NCBI GenBank assembly: GCA_947457525.1
Contig: CANGXE010000140.1
Coordinates: 1 to 5,228, forward strand
Source of the DNA: Bacteroidota bacterium
Lineage (GTDB): Bacteria; Bacteroidota; Bacteroidia; Chitinophagales; LD1
Length of the DNA stretch: 5,228 bases
Reading direction: 5' to 3'
Shown: positions 1 to 5,228 of the stretch, one piece after another
How positions within the stretch are numbered: position 1 is the first letter of the stretch
Layout: every line of letters starts with the position of its first letter
Made by a program: the position numbers and the translations under genes
Notes under the pieces: generated by a model
Told to the model about the DNA's origin: nothing
The model's database searches: none
The model's input: only the letters and a program-made list of their open reading frames with translations

Positions 1-112
1 ACTTTTTAAAGAAGGTAAGTTGGTGCACTTTGTAGAACGCCATCAGATTGAAGGAAATAATGCGGAGACCATCTCTAATCACCTCAAAAAGGTGTTTGAC
101 CATTTTTGCTAA
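1..112 (+). CDS. Bacilliredoxin, BrxA/BrxB family (C-terminal end only)
   Basis: The window opens inside a gene read in frame from base 2; 36 codons remain before TAA at 110-112. The visible tail includes LFKEGKLVHFVERHQIEGN, then a helix-like stretch ending in HFC. The pattern of K-[ED]-G-x-[LV]-V-H, [ER]-R-H-x-I-E-G, an amphipathic helix and a terminal Phe-x-x-Cys is what I recognise as the C-terminus of the BrxA/BrxB (YphP/YqiW, formerly DUF1094) thioredoxin-fold family. Family members reduce bacillithiol mixed disulfides on proteins or have weak disulfide isomerase activity in the cytoplasm. The active-site CGC or CxC motif lies upstream of the window and cannot be checked. Assignment rests only on the tail, so the family is likely but the exact paralogue is not determinable. 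Confidence 0.75.
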   Translation, partial: LFKEGKLVHFVERHQIEGNNAETISNHLKKVFDHFC

Positions 113-135
113 AGCTTATTGAATATTTAATTGTT

Positions 136-162
136 GTGGATAGTCTTTTTCGGGCTATCCAC
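136..162 (+). terminator. Hairpin after the bacilliredoxin gene, possible terminator
   Basis: GTGGATAG at 136-143 pairs perfectly with CTATCCAC at 155-162. The stem can extend inward by a T-G wobble, a C-G pair and a T-G wobble, leaving a small T-rich loop. It starts 24 bases after the stop codon. The sequence that follows is AT-rich (TATTAATTTATATT) but has no clean T run, so termination would be weak or factor-assisted. The candidate promoter of the next gene begins 9 bases after the stem. Confidence 0.45.
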
Positions 163-170
163 TATTAATT

Positions 171-178
171 TATATTCG
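171..178 (+). promoter_or_regulatory. Candidate -7 promoter box for the PaaE-like reductase gene
   Basis: TATATTCG fits the Bacteroidota -7 element TAnnTTTG with one change (C for T), a variant I regard as common in the phylum. With the final G at -7, transcription would begin near 185, giving a leader of about 20 bases before the ATG at 205. No TTG stands at the expected -33 distance, only a T-run (TTTTTC) in the loop of the preceding hairpin. There is no Shine-Dalgarno; the leader is A-rich (TAAAAAAT). Position and sequence both support it, but there is no experimental evidence. Confidence 0.45.
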
Positions 179-204
179 CACCTCAATAATTAAAAAATCA
201 CCTC

Positions 205-1290
205 ATGTCAAGATTTCATCAAGTAAAAGTGTTGGAAGTAGTTCAAGAAACTAGCGATGCTGTATCGGTTTCGTTTGAAGTACCTGAAGAGTTGAAGAGT
301 AACTTCAATTTTCTTCCCGGTCAATATACTACACTTCGCTTAAACATCAATGGAGAACAAGTTAATCGCTCTTACTCTTTTTGTAGTTCACCATTTATGA
401 ACGAACCGTTAACTATCGCGGTAAAGCGGGTAGAAAACGGCAAAGGCTCTAACTTCGTTAACAATCATTTTAAACCCGGTACCGAAGTAGAGTTGATGGA
501 GCCGATGGGAAATTTTCACACCGACTTGAATGAAAATAATGCGAAACATTATGTTTTGTTTGGTGGCGGTTCAGGCATCACACCGGTGTTGTCTATTTTT
601 AAGTCCGTATTGGTAAAAGAACCTAAGAGTAAAGTGACGTTGTTTTACGGCAATCGCAATGAGAATAGCATAATTTTCAAGCAGCGTTTAGCTGAATTAG
701 TTACGCAATTCGGCAATCGCCTAAAGTTGGTGTACATTTTTGATGCACCTTTGGCTCCGGCCACTTACTCCGGTTATGTAGTGAAAGACATGGCGTTGAA
801 ATTACTACGCGAAAACACTGATATGAATTTTCAATCGGCTGAGTTTTTTATCTGCGGCCCAACGCCAATGATGAAAGAAGTAGAGAGCGCATTGAACTTA
901 TTGGACATTCCTAAATCTAGAATTCATATAGAGTATTTTACTGCAAAAGCGGAAGAAGATAGAGTGGCTGCGGATGTAGGAACAGTTGCATCAACTGAAG
1001 CGCCATTCACCGGAAAAACAAAAGTCACTATCATCTTTGATGGCAACACGCGCGAATTTGAAGTAAGTGAAAAAGAAACTATTCTAGAAGCAGCTCTAGA
1101 TGCCGGTTACGATCCTCCTTACTCTTGCATGGTGGCAGCTTGTTGCACTTGTCGTGCCAAGTTGATTTCCGGAAAAGTAGAAATGGATGACCGAGAGAGT
1201 TTGACCGATGGCGAAATCGCCAAAGGTTATGTCTTGACTTGTCAAGCTCATCCGAAAAGTAATGGTATTATACTTAATTATGATATGTAA
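205..1290 (+). CDS. PaaE-like NAD(P)H oxidoreductase with FAD and 2Fe-2S domains
   Basis: This 361-residue protein has the full three-domain order of the PaaE/phenol hydroxylase reductase family. The FAD-binding barrel carries PGQY (38-41) and RSYSFCS (55-61). The NAD(P)-binding domain carries GGGSGITP (120-127) and CGP..MM (217-223), then EYF (243-245). An Ala/Glu-rich linker (about 248-270) leads to a C-terminal plant-type ferredoxin domain. Cluster ligands are C308, C313, C316 and C346 (C-x4-C-x2-C-x29-C). Such proteins pass electrons from NAD(P)H through FAD to the iron-sulfur cluster and on to an oxygenase or ferredoxin partner in the cytoplasm. In PaaE the partner is the phenylacetyl-CoA epoxidase PaaABC(D). 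No paa genes are next to it, so the substrate system is unknown and I withhold the symbol paaE. An additional Cys (C314) sits inside the cluster loop. The gene is probably monocistronic: it has a candidate promoter upstream and a strong terminator 20 bases downstream. Confidence 0.9.
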   Translation: MSRFHQVKVLEVVQETSDAVSVSFEVPEELKSNFNFLPGQYTTLRLNINGEQVNRSYSFCSSPFMNEPLTIAVKRVENGKGSNFVNNHFKPGTEVELMEPMGNFHTDLNENNAKHYVLFGGGSGITPVLSIFKSVLVKEPKSKVTLFYGNRNENSIIFKQRLAELVTQFGNRLKLVYIFDAPLAPATYSGYVVKDMALKLLRENTDMNFQSAEFFICGPTPMMKEVESALNLLDIPKSRIHIEYFTAKAEEDRVAADVGTVASTEAPFTGKTKVTIIFDGNTREFEVSEKETILEAALDAGYDPPYSCMVAACCTCRAKLISGKVEMDDRESLTDGEIAKGYVLTCQAHPKSNGIILNYDM

Positions 1291-1309
1291 TCAAACTGCT
1301 AATTTAATG

Positions 1310-1338
1310 AAAAGCGCTTTCTTTGAAGGCGCTTTTTT
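1310..1338 (+). terminator. Strong intrinsic terminator of the reductase gene
   Basis: AAAAGCGC at 1310-1317 pairs perfectly with GCGCTTTT at 1329-1336. The stem extends inward by a T-G wobble and two T-A pairs around a five-base loop (CTTTG, 1321-1325). A run of six T (1333-1338) closes it, partly within the descending arm. It starts 20 bases after the reductase stop codon. This is a textbook Rho-independent terminator. It also argues against any start codon for the next gene upstream of about 1340. Confidence 0.85.
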
Positions 1339-1351
1339 ATTTATGCATGAC

Positions 1352-2197
1352 ATGAAAACAGTAAATCAACTTATTGATTTTTTTGTTTATTCAAACACGG
1401 TTATTGGTTTAGCGGCTGTGGGCTTGGTGTTTACCTTAGCGCAGGTGAGTGGAAGCATCCAAGTAGATAATTTGTTATTGCTATTTGTTTTCTCCTTAAT
1501 TGTTTGTTTATATGGTTGGTTGAAGTACAAAGAAAGTAGAGATGGAAGCATGCCAAGTACCACTCACCGACAATGGTATTTAGCAAATTATCCATTGGCT
1601 GTGCTTTGGATGTCGATAAATGCAATTTTAGTGCTCGTTTTGTCTTATCAAGTACCTAAAACACATCAATTTGCCATTGGTGCATTAGCTTTCTTCTCCG
1701 TTCTTTATGTGGTTGACTTCAAATATTCTATCCGAAGATTAGCCTTGGTTAAGCCATTTTATGTTGCCTTGATTTGGTCTTTGTTAGTGATATTGATGAC
1801 ACATGATGTATGGGTTCAGTTCAGTGCTGATTTAGTGTATCTAGCAGTGTTGCTTTTTCTCCTTCTATCTGTTTTACTGTTACTTTTTGAAATCAAAGAT
1901 CAAGAGACGGACAAGGCACATCAGCTAACCACTTGGCCTATTCGATTCGGTGTAAATCGAACAAAATATTTAGCATGTTTCTTAGCTTTCGTTTTGATTT
2001 TAACAGCTCTATATGGTTATTTAACTTTCGAACGATTGCTGCCGCTCAATATAGCGGTAGTAGTTCAGTCTTTAGTATTGTTTTCGCTCATTAAGTTAAC
2101 TACAGCAGAAAGTAATGATCGCTGGTATTTTTTTGTGTTGGATGGCTCCTTGCTGTTGCTGCCTTTGTTTTATTTCTTACACCAATTGCAGTTATAA
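1352..2197 (+). CDS. UbiA-like polytopic membrane protein, function unknown
   Basis: From ATG 1352 this is 281 residues (MKTVNQLIDFFVYSN...), almost all hydrophobic, with roughly eight membrane segments (about 15-31, 40-57, 82-98, 108-122, 135-150, 159-178, 206-223 and 232-247), plus a ninth possible at the C-terminus (259-276). FEIKDQETDK (179-188) followed by TWPIRFG (194-200) resembles the second Asp-rich motif of UbiA prenyltransferases (D-x-x-x-D, then T-x-P-x-R-x-G). A conserved-looking LDG occurs near the C-terminus (263-265). The first motif (NDxxDxxxD), expected after the second membrane segment, is absent: that place reads YGWLKYKESRDG. It thus looks like a divergent member of the UbiA superfamily that may not transfer prenyl groups. 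In-frame starts exist at 1262 and 1343. The first lies inside the reductase gene and before the terminator, so it is unlikely; 1343 is possible and adds only three residues. No clear promoter fits between the terminator and this start. Confidence 0.7.
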   Translation: MKTVNQLIDFFVYSNTVIGLAAVGLVFTLAQVSGSIQVDNLLLLFVFSLIVCLYGWLKYKESRDGSMPSTTHRQWYLANYPLAVLWMSINAILVLVLSYQVPKTHQFAIGALAFFSVLYVVDFKYSIRRLALVKPFYVALIWSLLVILMTHDVWVQFSADLVYLAVLLFLLLSVLLLLFEIKDQETDKAHQLTTWPIRFGVNRTKYLACFLAFVLILTALYGYLTFERLLPLNIAVVVQSLVLFSLIKLTTAESNDRWYFFVLDGSLLLLPLFYFLHQLQL

Positions 2198-2220
2198 TCT
2201 AGTCTAATAGAATGTCTGTA

Positions 2221-2287
2221 TAATGCCGATACAATAGCTGTTTAGTGCAAACTTGTTTGGACTATTACAGATATGTAATCGGTATTA
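2221..2287 (+). other. Spacer with potential nested RNA stems
   Basis: The 2198-2317 spacer has no gene. TAATGCCGAT (2221-2230) can pair with ATCGGTATTA (2278-2287) over 10 pairs including one G-U. Inside it, TAGTGCAAA (2243-2251) can pair with TTTGGACTA (2256-2264) with one G-G mismatch, and AATAG (2233-2237) could alternatively pair with CTATT (2262-2266). A perfect inverted repeat, ATTACA-GATA-TGTAAT (2264-2279), overlaps both the inner and the outer stem, so the two folds exclude one another. It could be a 3'-end structure of the UbiA-like gene, a leader element, or a protein-binding palindrome. I recognise no known RNA family, and chance pairing in AT-rich DNA is a real possibility. Confidence 0.3.
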
Positions 2288-2302
2288 ATCGCCTAAACCT
2301 TT

Positions 2303-2310
2303 TACTTTCG
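2303..2310 (+). promoter_or_regulatory. Candidate -7 promoter box abutting the SGNH hydrolase gene
   Basis: TACTTTCG matches the Bacteroidota -7 element TAnnTTTG with C for T. If the final G is at -7, the transcript starts at about 2317, one base before ATG 2318, so the message would be essentially leaderless. No TTG is present at the expected -33 distance (about 2277-2285 reads AATCGGTAT). The placement is consistent with a promoter, but the missing upstream box keeps confidence modest. Confidence 0.4.
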
Positions 2311-2317
2311 CGTTGTG

Positions 2318-3256
2318 ATGAAGAAAGTTGGATTTTCCTTACTAGTTATTGTAGGAATGTTGTTTTTGCTGGAAGGCTTTAGCAGGTTGCTGCTAAGTAA
2401 GTTATATAACCGCGATTTTGACTCATTATTGATTATTGAAAATAAGTATGGCACTTCTTCCGGCTTAAAGCCGAGTGCAAAAGGCAAAGTTTGGGGACAA
2501 CAATTTACTACAGACAAGTTTGGTGGACGTGCATCGGGCGTGCCATTAAATTCGAATAAGAAAAAGTGGTTGTTCATTGGCGACTCAGTCACGGAGGGCG
2601 TAGGCGTTGATGACGAATCAACTTTCGCATCGCGTCATGCCAGAGATTTTTTGAATTATGATGTATTGAATATTTCTTTAATTGGTTATTCGGTGACGGA
2701 TTACTACAATGTGTTAAATCATTGGTTGGAAAATGATACAAGTGTTGAATTAGTCACCCTCTTTTTTTGCTTAAATGATGTTTATGGACCTGTTAAGTCT
2801 ACTGATTTGCCGGCTATCGGCAGGCAAGATATGACAGGAAAAGTAAGTAGTTTTTTGCAAAAGAATTATAACACCTACAAGCTGTTGAAGTTATTGGTTT
2901 TTCGGTTTAACGACCGCTATTATCAGTATGATTTTCAGTTTTATCAGCCCGAGCATCTGTATTTTTTAAATAGCGTAAATGCACTTAAAGTGTGTCAAGA
3001 ATTGTGTAATCAACGCGGAGTTTTTTTTCAAGTAGTGATGATGCCTTATCAATCGCAACTACGCAGCGAAAATCCCAATGTCCTTCAACCTCAAAAGTTA
3101 TTGGGAGCCTATTTTTTGACTAATGGAATTGAATTTTCTGATGCTTATGATTATTTAAAAAAAAGAACAAATGTTAATGAGCTTTATCTTTTTGGCGATG
3201 AAATACATTTTTCTGAAAAAGGCCATGCGGCTATGGCCGGATTTTTGTCGGAATGA
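2318..3256 (+). CDS. Membrane-anchored SGNH/GDSL-family hydrolase
   Basis: This 312-residue protein begins with a basic-hydrophobic segment (MKK, then about 4-18) that reads as an uncleaved signal anchor, placing the rest outside the cytoplasmic membrane. The SGNH blocks are present in order: GDSVTEG (88-94) with nucleophile Ser90; block II Gly123 in SLIGYSVTDYY; block III CLND (151-154) with Asn153, the usual Gly replaced by Cys; and block V GDEIHFSEKGH (293-303) with Asp294 and His297. The family comprises esterases, lipases and carbohydrate O-acyl (de)acetylases; the substrate here is unknown. A GTG at 2315 could add one residue, but ATG 2318 is preferred because the candidate promoter would place transcription start at about 2317. 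It ends 36 bases before bioB with no terminator between, so some read-through into bioB is possible. It has no evident role in biotin synthesis, though a pimeloyl esterase (BioH-like step) cannot be excluded from sequence alone; the secreted topology argues against it. Confidence 0.85.
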   Translation: MKKVGFSLLVIVGMLFLLEGFSRLLLSKLYNRDFDSLLIIENKYGTSSGLKPSAKGKVWGQQFTTDKFGGRASGVPLNSNKKKWLFIGDSVTEGVGVDDESTFASRHARDFLNYDVLNISLIGYSVTDYYNVLNHWLENDTSVELVTLFFCLNDVYGPVKSTDLPAIGRQDMTGKVSSFLQKNYNTYKLLKLLVFRFNDRYYQYDFQFYQPEHLYFLNSVNALKVCQELCNQRGVFFQVVMMPYQSQLRSENPNVLQPQKLLGAYFLTNGIEFSDAYDYLKKRTNVNELYLFGDEIHFSEKGHAAMAGFLSE

Positions 3257-3257
3257 T

Positions 3258-3287
3258 TTGAAAACCGCTGCTATATTTGCTTTACAA
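3258..3287 (+). promoter_or_regulatory. Candidate BirA-type biotin operator upstream of bioB
   Basis: TTGAAAACC (3258-3266) and GCTTTACAA (3279-3287) each differ at one position from the established BirA operator halves TTGTAAACC and GGTTTACAA, for 16 of 18 matches. They flank the candidate -7 box and cover the predicted transcription start, so a bound repressor would block bioB-bioF expression. The spacer between halves is 12 bases, against 16 in the E. coli bio operator; this is the main objection. The genomic position directly before bioB supports it. Confidence 0.5.
3272..3279 (+). promoter_or_regulatory. bioB: Candidate -7 promoter box for bioB-bioF
   Basis: TATATTTG is an exact match to the Bacteroidota -7 consensus TAnnTTTG. 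A TTTG at 3244-3247, inside the 3' end of the hydrolase gene, could serve as the -33 box, although the 24-base spacing is a little long. Predicted transcription start is about 3286, leaving only 7 bases before ATG 3293 or 13 before ATG 3299. This suggests the biotin genes have their own promoter rather than depending on the hydrolase gene. Confidence 0.6.
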
Positions 3288-3292
3288 CTACA

Positions 3293-4285
3293 ATGACTAT
3301 GAACCAAGATATAAGAAACAATTGGACGATGGATGAAGTGCGAGAAATTTACCACGCACCGGTTTTAGAATTGATGTACAAAGCGGCTACACTTCAACAT
3401 AAGTATCAAGCCATTGGCGAGGTGCAAGTTTGCACCTTGTTGTCTGTAAAAACAGGTGGATGTAGCGAAGATTGCGCTTATTGTCCGCAAGCTGCTCGCT
3501 ACAACACCGGAGTAGATGCACACAAGCTGATGAATTATGACGAAGTATTAGACAAAGCTATTGATGCAAAAAATGCTGGCTCTACTCGTTTCTGCATGGG
3601 CGCTGCTTGGCGCAATGTTCGCGATAATTCAGACTTTGATAAAGTGATTGACATGGTGAAAGGCGTCAATACTCTCGGGTTGGAAGTTTGTTGTACACTT
3701 GGTATGCTCACTGAAGACCAAGCTACCCGCTTAAAGGAAGCCGGTTTGTATGCTTACAATCACAACTTAGATACATCCGATGAGCACTATGGTGACATCA
3801 TTTCTACACGCACTTACAAAGACCGTTTAGATACCTTATATAATGTAGAGAAAGCTGGCATCAGTGTTTGTTGTGGAGGCATTATTGGTATGGGCGAAAC
3901 GGATGAAGACCGCATGAAGTTGCTACACACCTTAGCTACACGCGATAAACATCCGGAGAGTGTGCCCGTGAATGCATTAGTGAGCGTGGAAGGTACTCCA
4001 CTCGAAGGTCGTGAACGCGTGAACGTGTGGGAAATGGTACGCATGATTGCTACCGCTCGTATTTTGATGCCGAAAGCTATGGTACGACTCAGTGCCGGTC
4101 GCAATGAAATGACCGTTGAGCAACAAGCACTTTGTTTTATGGCCGGAGCGAATTCTATTTTTGCCGGTGATAAATTGTTGACCACACCTAATCCGGCCTT
4201 TGCTTCAGATAAAGAAATGTTCAGTCTTTTAGGGTTGGTGCCGCGCGAATCGTTCAAAACAGAAGAAGAACCGGTAACCGCATAA
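3293..4285 (+). CDS. bioB: Biotin synthase
   Basis: The 330-residue product is a radical-SAM biotin synthase, matching the E. coli enzyme over nearly its whole length. It inserts sulfur into dethiobiotin to make biotin, the last step of the pathway, in the cytoplasm. The SAM-binding [4Fe-4S] cluster motif is C57-x3-C61-x2-C64 (GGCSEDCAYCPQ). The sacrificial [2Fe-2S] cluster ligands are also all present: C101 (RFCMGAAW), C133 (LEVCCTLG), C193 (GISVCCGG) and R265 (VRLSAGR). Other family signatures are YNHNLDTS (155-162) and FMAGANSIFAGDKLLTTPNP (282-301). ATG 3299, two codons in, is an equally plausible start, since the predicted leader is only 7 bases and there is no Shine-Dalgarno. bioF follows 12 bases after the stop, so the two are co-transcribed. 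A candidate promoter and BirA-like operator lie immediately upstream. Confidence 0.97.
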   Translation: MTMNQDIRNNWTMDEVREIYHAPVLELMYKAATLQHKYQAIGEVQVCTLLSVKTGGCSEDCAYCPQAARYNTGVDAHKLMNYDEVLDKAIDAKNAGSTRFCMGAAWRNVRDNSDFDKVIDMVKGVNTLGLEVCCTLGMLTEDQATRLKEAGLYAYNHNLDTSDEHYGDIISTRTYKDRLDTLYNVEKAGISVCCGGIIGMGETDEDRMKLLHTLATRDKHPESVPVNALVSVEGTPLEGRERVNVWEMVRMIATARILMPKAMVRLSAGRNEMTVEQQALCFMAGANSIFAGDKLLTTPNPAFASDKEMFSLLGLVPRESFKTEEEPVTA

Positions 4286-4297
4286 TATTTAAAATAG

Positions 4298-5228
4298 ATG
4301 CAATCTGTTTTAAACTATATCCAATCTAAGCTGGAGCAACGAAAAGCGAACAACACTTTTCGGCAATTGCGGCAGCTATCCGGATTAGTAGATTTTACTT
4401 CGAATGATTATTTGGGTTATGCACGCAACGAACAACTGAAAACTCAGGTTGAGCAGGTGTTGCAGCAATTAGATTTCCCCACTTTAGGCAGCACAGGTTC
4501 ACGTTTGCTTTCGGGCAACTCTGTTTACGCAGAAAGTTTGGAGACTTTTTTGGCCGATTTCTATAAAGCAGAATCGGCTTTGTTATTCAACTCGGGTTTT
4601 GATGCGAATTATGGTTTGCTTTCGGCTTTGCCTTATAGAGGCGATACCATCATTTATGATGAACTGGTACATGCGTCAATTCATGACGGCATTCAGAAAT
4701 GTTTAGCTGATTCGAAAAAGTTTGCGCATAACAACACTGATGCTCTAGAACAACTTTTGCATACATCGTCCGGATTGAAATATGTTGTGGTGGAGTCGGT
4801 TTACTCGATGGATGGAGATTTTGCACCACTTAAAACTATTGCTGCGCTATGTGAAAAATTTGATGCGGCACTAATTGTGGACGAGGCGCATGCCACGGGT
4901 ATTTTTGGACCGCGAGGAGAGGGGCGAGTAGTTGATTTAGGCCTAAGCAATAAATGTTTTGCGCGAATTCATACGTTCAGCAAAGCCATTGGCGCACATG
5001 GTGCCGCGGTGGTCGGTAGCGAAAAGTTGAAGCAATTTTTAATCAACTATAGTCGTCCGTTTATTTACTCTACGGCTTTGCCTGTTCACACGCTTGTGGC
5101 TATCCGTTGTGCTTATGAATATTTGCAAAACGATGTAGAAAATCGGCTTTATCTTTTGTCGCTGATTGGTTTGTTTAAACAAGAAATGAGTGCATTGAAA
5201 AAGGGTACTCTTTTAGCGAGCGAAAGCG
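4298..5228 (+). CDS. bioF: 8-amino-7-oxononanoate (KAPA) synthase, truncated by window edge
   Basis: An open frame from ATG 4298 runs without a stop through the last base, giving 310 residues; about 70-80 are missing compared with the E. coli enzyme. It is a PLP-dependent alpha-oxoamine synthase: FTSNDYLG (33-40), GSTGSRLLSGN (64-74), HAS (125-127, ring-stacking His125), VDEAHATGIFG (194-204, PLP-binding Asp195 and His198) and TFSKAIGAHGAA (226-237) with Schiff-base Lys229. BioF condenses pimeloyl-ACP/CoA with L-alanine, releasing CO2, to form KAPA. Glycine-using relatives (Kbl, HemA, serine palmitoyltransferase) share the fold, but the 12-base gap after bioB makes BioF by far the best call. 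The start is well placed: an A-rich AAAATAG precedes ATG, and the N-terminal SVLNYIQSKLEQRK is typical. Partner genes bioA, bioD, bioC or bioH may follow outside the window. Confidence 0.92.
   Translation, partial: MQSVLNYIQSKLEQRKANNTFRQLRQLSGLVDFTSNDYLGYARNEQLKTQVEQVLQQLDFPTLGSTGSRLLSGNSVYAESLETFLADFYKAESALLFNSGFDANYGLLSALPYRGDTIIYDELVHASIHDGIQKCLADSKKFAHNNTDALEQLLHTSSGLKYVVVESVYSMDGDFAPLKTIAALCEKFDAALIVDEAHATGIFGPRGEGRVVDLGLSNKCFARIHTFSKAIGAHGAAVVGSEKLKQFLINYSRPFIYSTALPVHTLVAIRCAYEYLQNDVENRLYLLSLIGLFKQEMSALKKGTLLASES

Noticed and set aside
179..205. Direct repeat CACCTCA at 179-185 and 199-205 before the reductase gene, resembling the 16S rRNA 3' end (ATCACCTC)
   Set aside because: It has the sense of the rRNA end rather than its complement, so it cannot act as a ribosome binding site; two 7-base copies are easily chance.
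1262..1351. N-terminal extension of the UbiA-like protein from ATG 1262, overlapping the end of the reductase gene
   Set aside because: The extension would translate straight through a strong intrinsic terminator and has no family-like features; MKTVNQLIDFFVYSN from 1352 reads like a natural start.
1431..1625. Reverse-strand open frame of 64 codons
   Set aside because: It lies wholly opposite the UbiA-like gene, and its product shows no recognisable domain.
2219..2224. TATAAT hexamer resembling an E. coli -10 box
   Set aside because: Bacteroidota primary sigma factor uses TAnnTTTG rather than TATAAT, no TTGACA is at the right distance, and the sequence is expected by chance in AT-rich spacer.
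2302..2592. Reverse-strand open frame of 96 codons
   Set aside because: It is antisense to the start of the SGNH gene, whose catalytic motifs are clear; the product is unrecognisable.
3155..3355. Reverse-strand open frame of 66 codons
   Set aside because: It spans the antisense of the hydrolase end and bioB start, with no recognisable features.
3814..4257. Reverse-strand open frame of 147 codons
   Set aside because: It is antisense to well-conserved bioB sequence and has no domain of its own.
1..5228. Mobile elements, CRISPR arrays, tRNA/rRNA genes or defence systems
   Set aside because: No transposase, integrase, terminal inverted repeats, regularly spaced repeats or tRNA-like cloverleaf was seen on either strand; the gene content is metabolic.

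Overview
This is an ordinary chromosomal segment with all genes on the + strand. It most likely comes from a member of the Bacteroidota. The evidence is: AT-rich DNA; no clear Shine-Dalgarno before most starts; promoter-like boxes of the Bacteroidota type (TAnnTTTG or TAnnTTCG) just upstream of three genes; and Bacteroidota-flavoured protein families (a BrxA/BrxB-type bacilliredoxin, a PaaE-like reductase, and a YSN-type UbiA-like membrane protein). I cannot place it to genus.

Layout. Positions 1-112 hold the C-terminal end of a bacilliredoxin, followed by a hairpin and a candidate promoter. Positions 205-1290 encode a complete flavin/2Fe-2S oxidoreductase of the PaaE type, closed by a strong intrinsic terminator at 1310-1338. 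A polytopic membrane protein related to UbiA prenyltransferases, but lacking the first Asp-rich motif, follows at 1352-2197. The 2198-2317 spacer has potential for RNA secondary structure and a promoter-like box directly abutting the next gene. Positions 2318-3256 encode a membrane-anchored SGNH/GDSL hydrolase. Positions 3293-4285 are bioB (biotin synthase), followed after 12 bases by bioF (KAPA synthase), which runs off the right edge.

How the genes relate. bioB and bioF form the start of a biotin operon: BioF makes the first committed intermediate (KAPA) and BioB performs the final sulfur insertion; bioD, bioA and others may lie beyond the window. The short spacer before bioB contains a candidate promoter straddled by two half-sites that match the known BirA operator halves at 16 of 18 positions, with an unusually short 12-base spacer. 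This is the most interesting observation here. The other genes look like independent units: the bacilliredoxin and the reductase both belong to redox biology, but nothing ties them to one pathway. I see no mobile element, CRISPR array, tRNA or rRNA, and no convincing novel multi-gene system.
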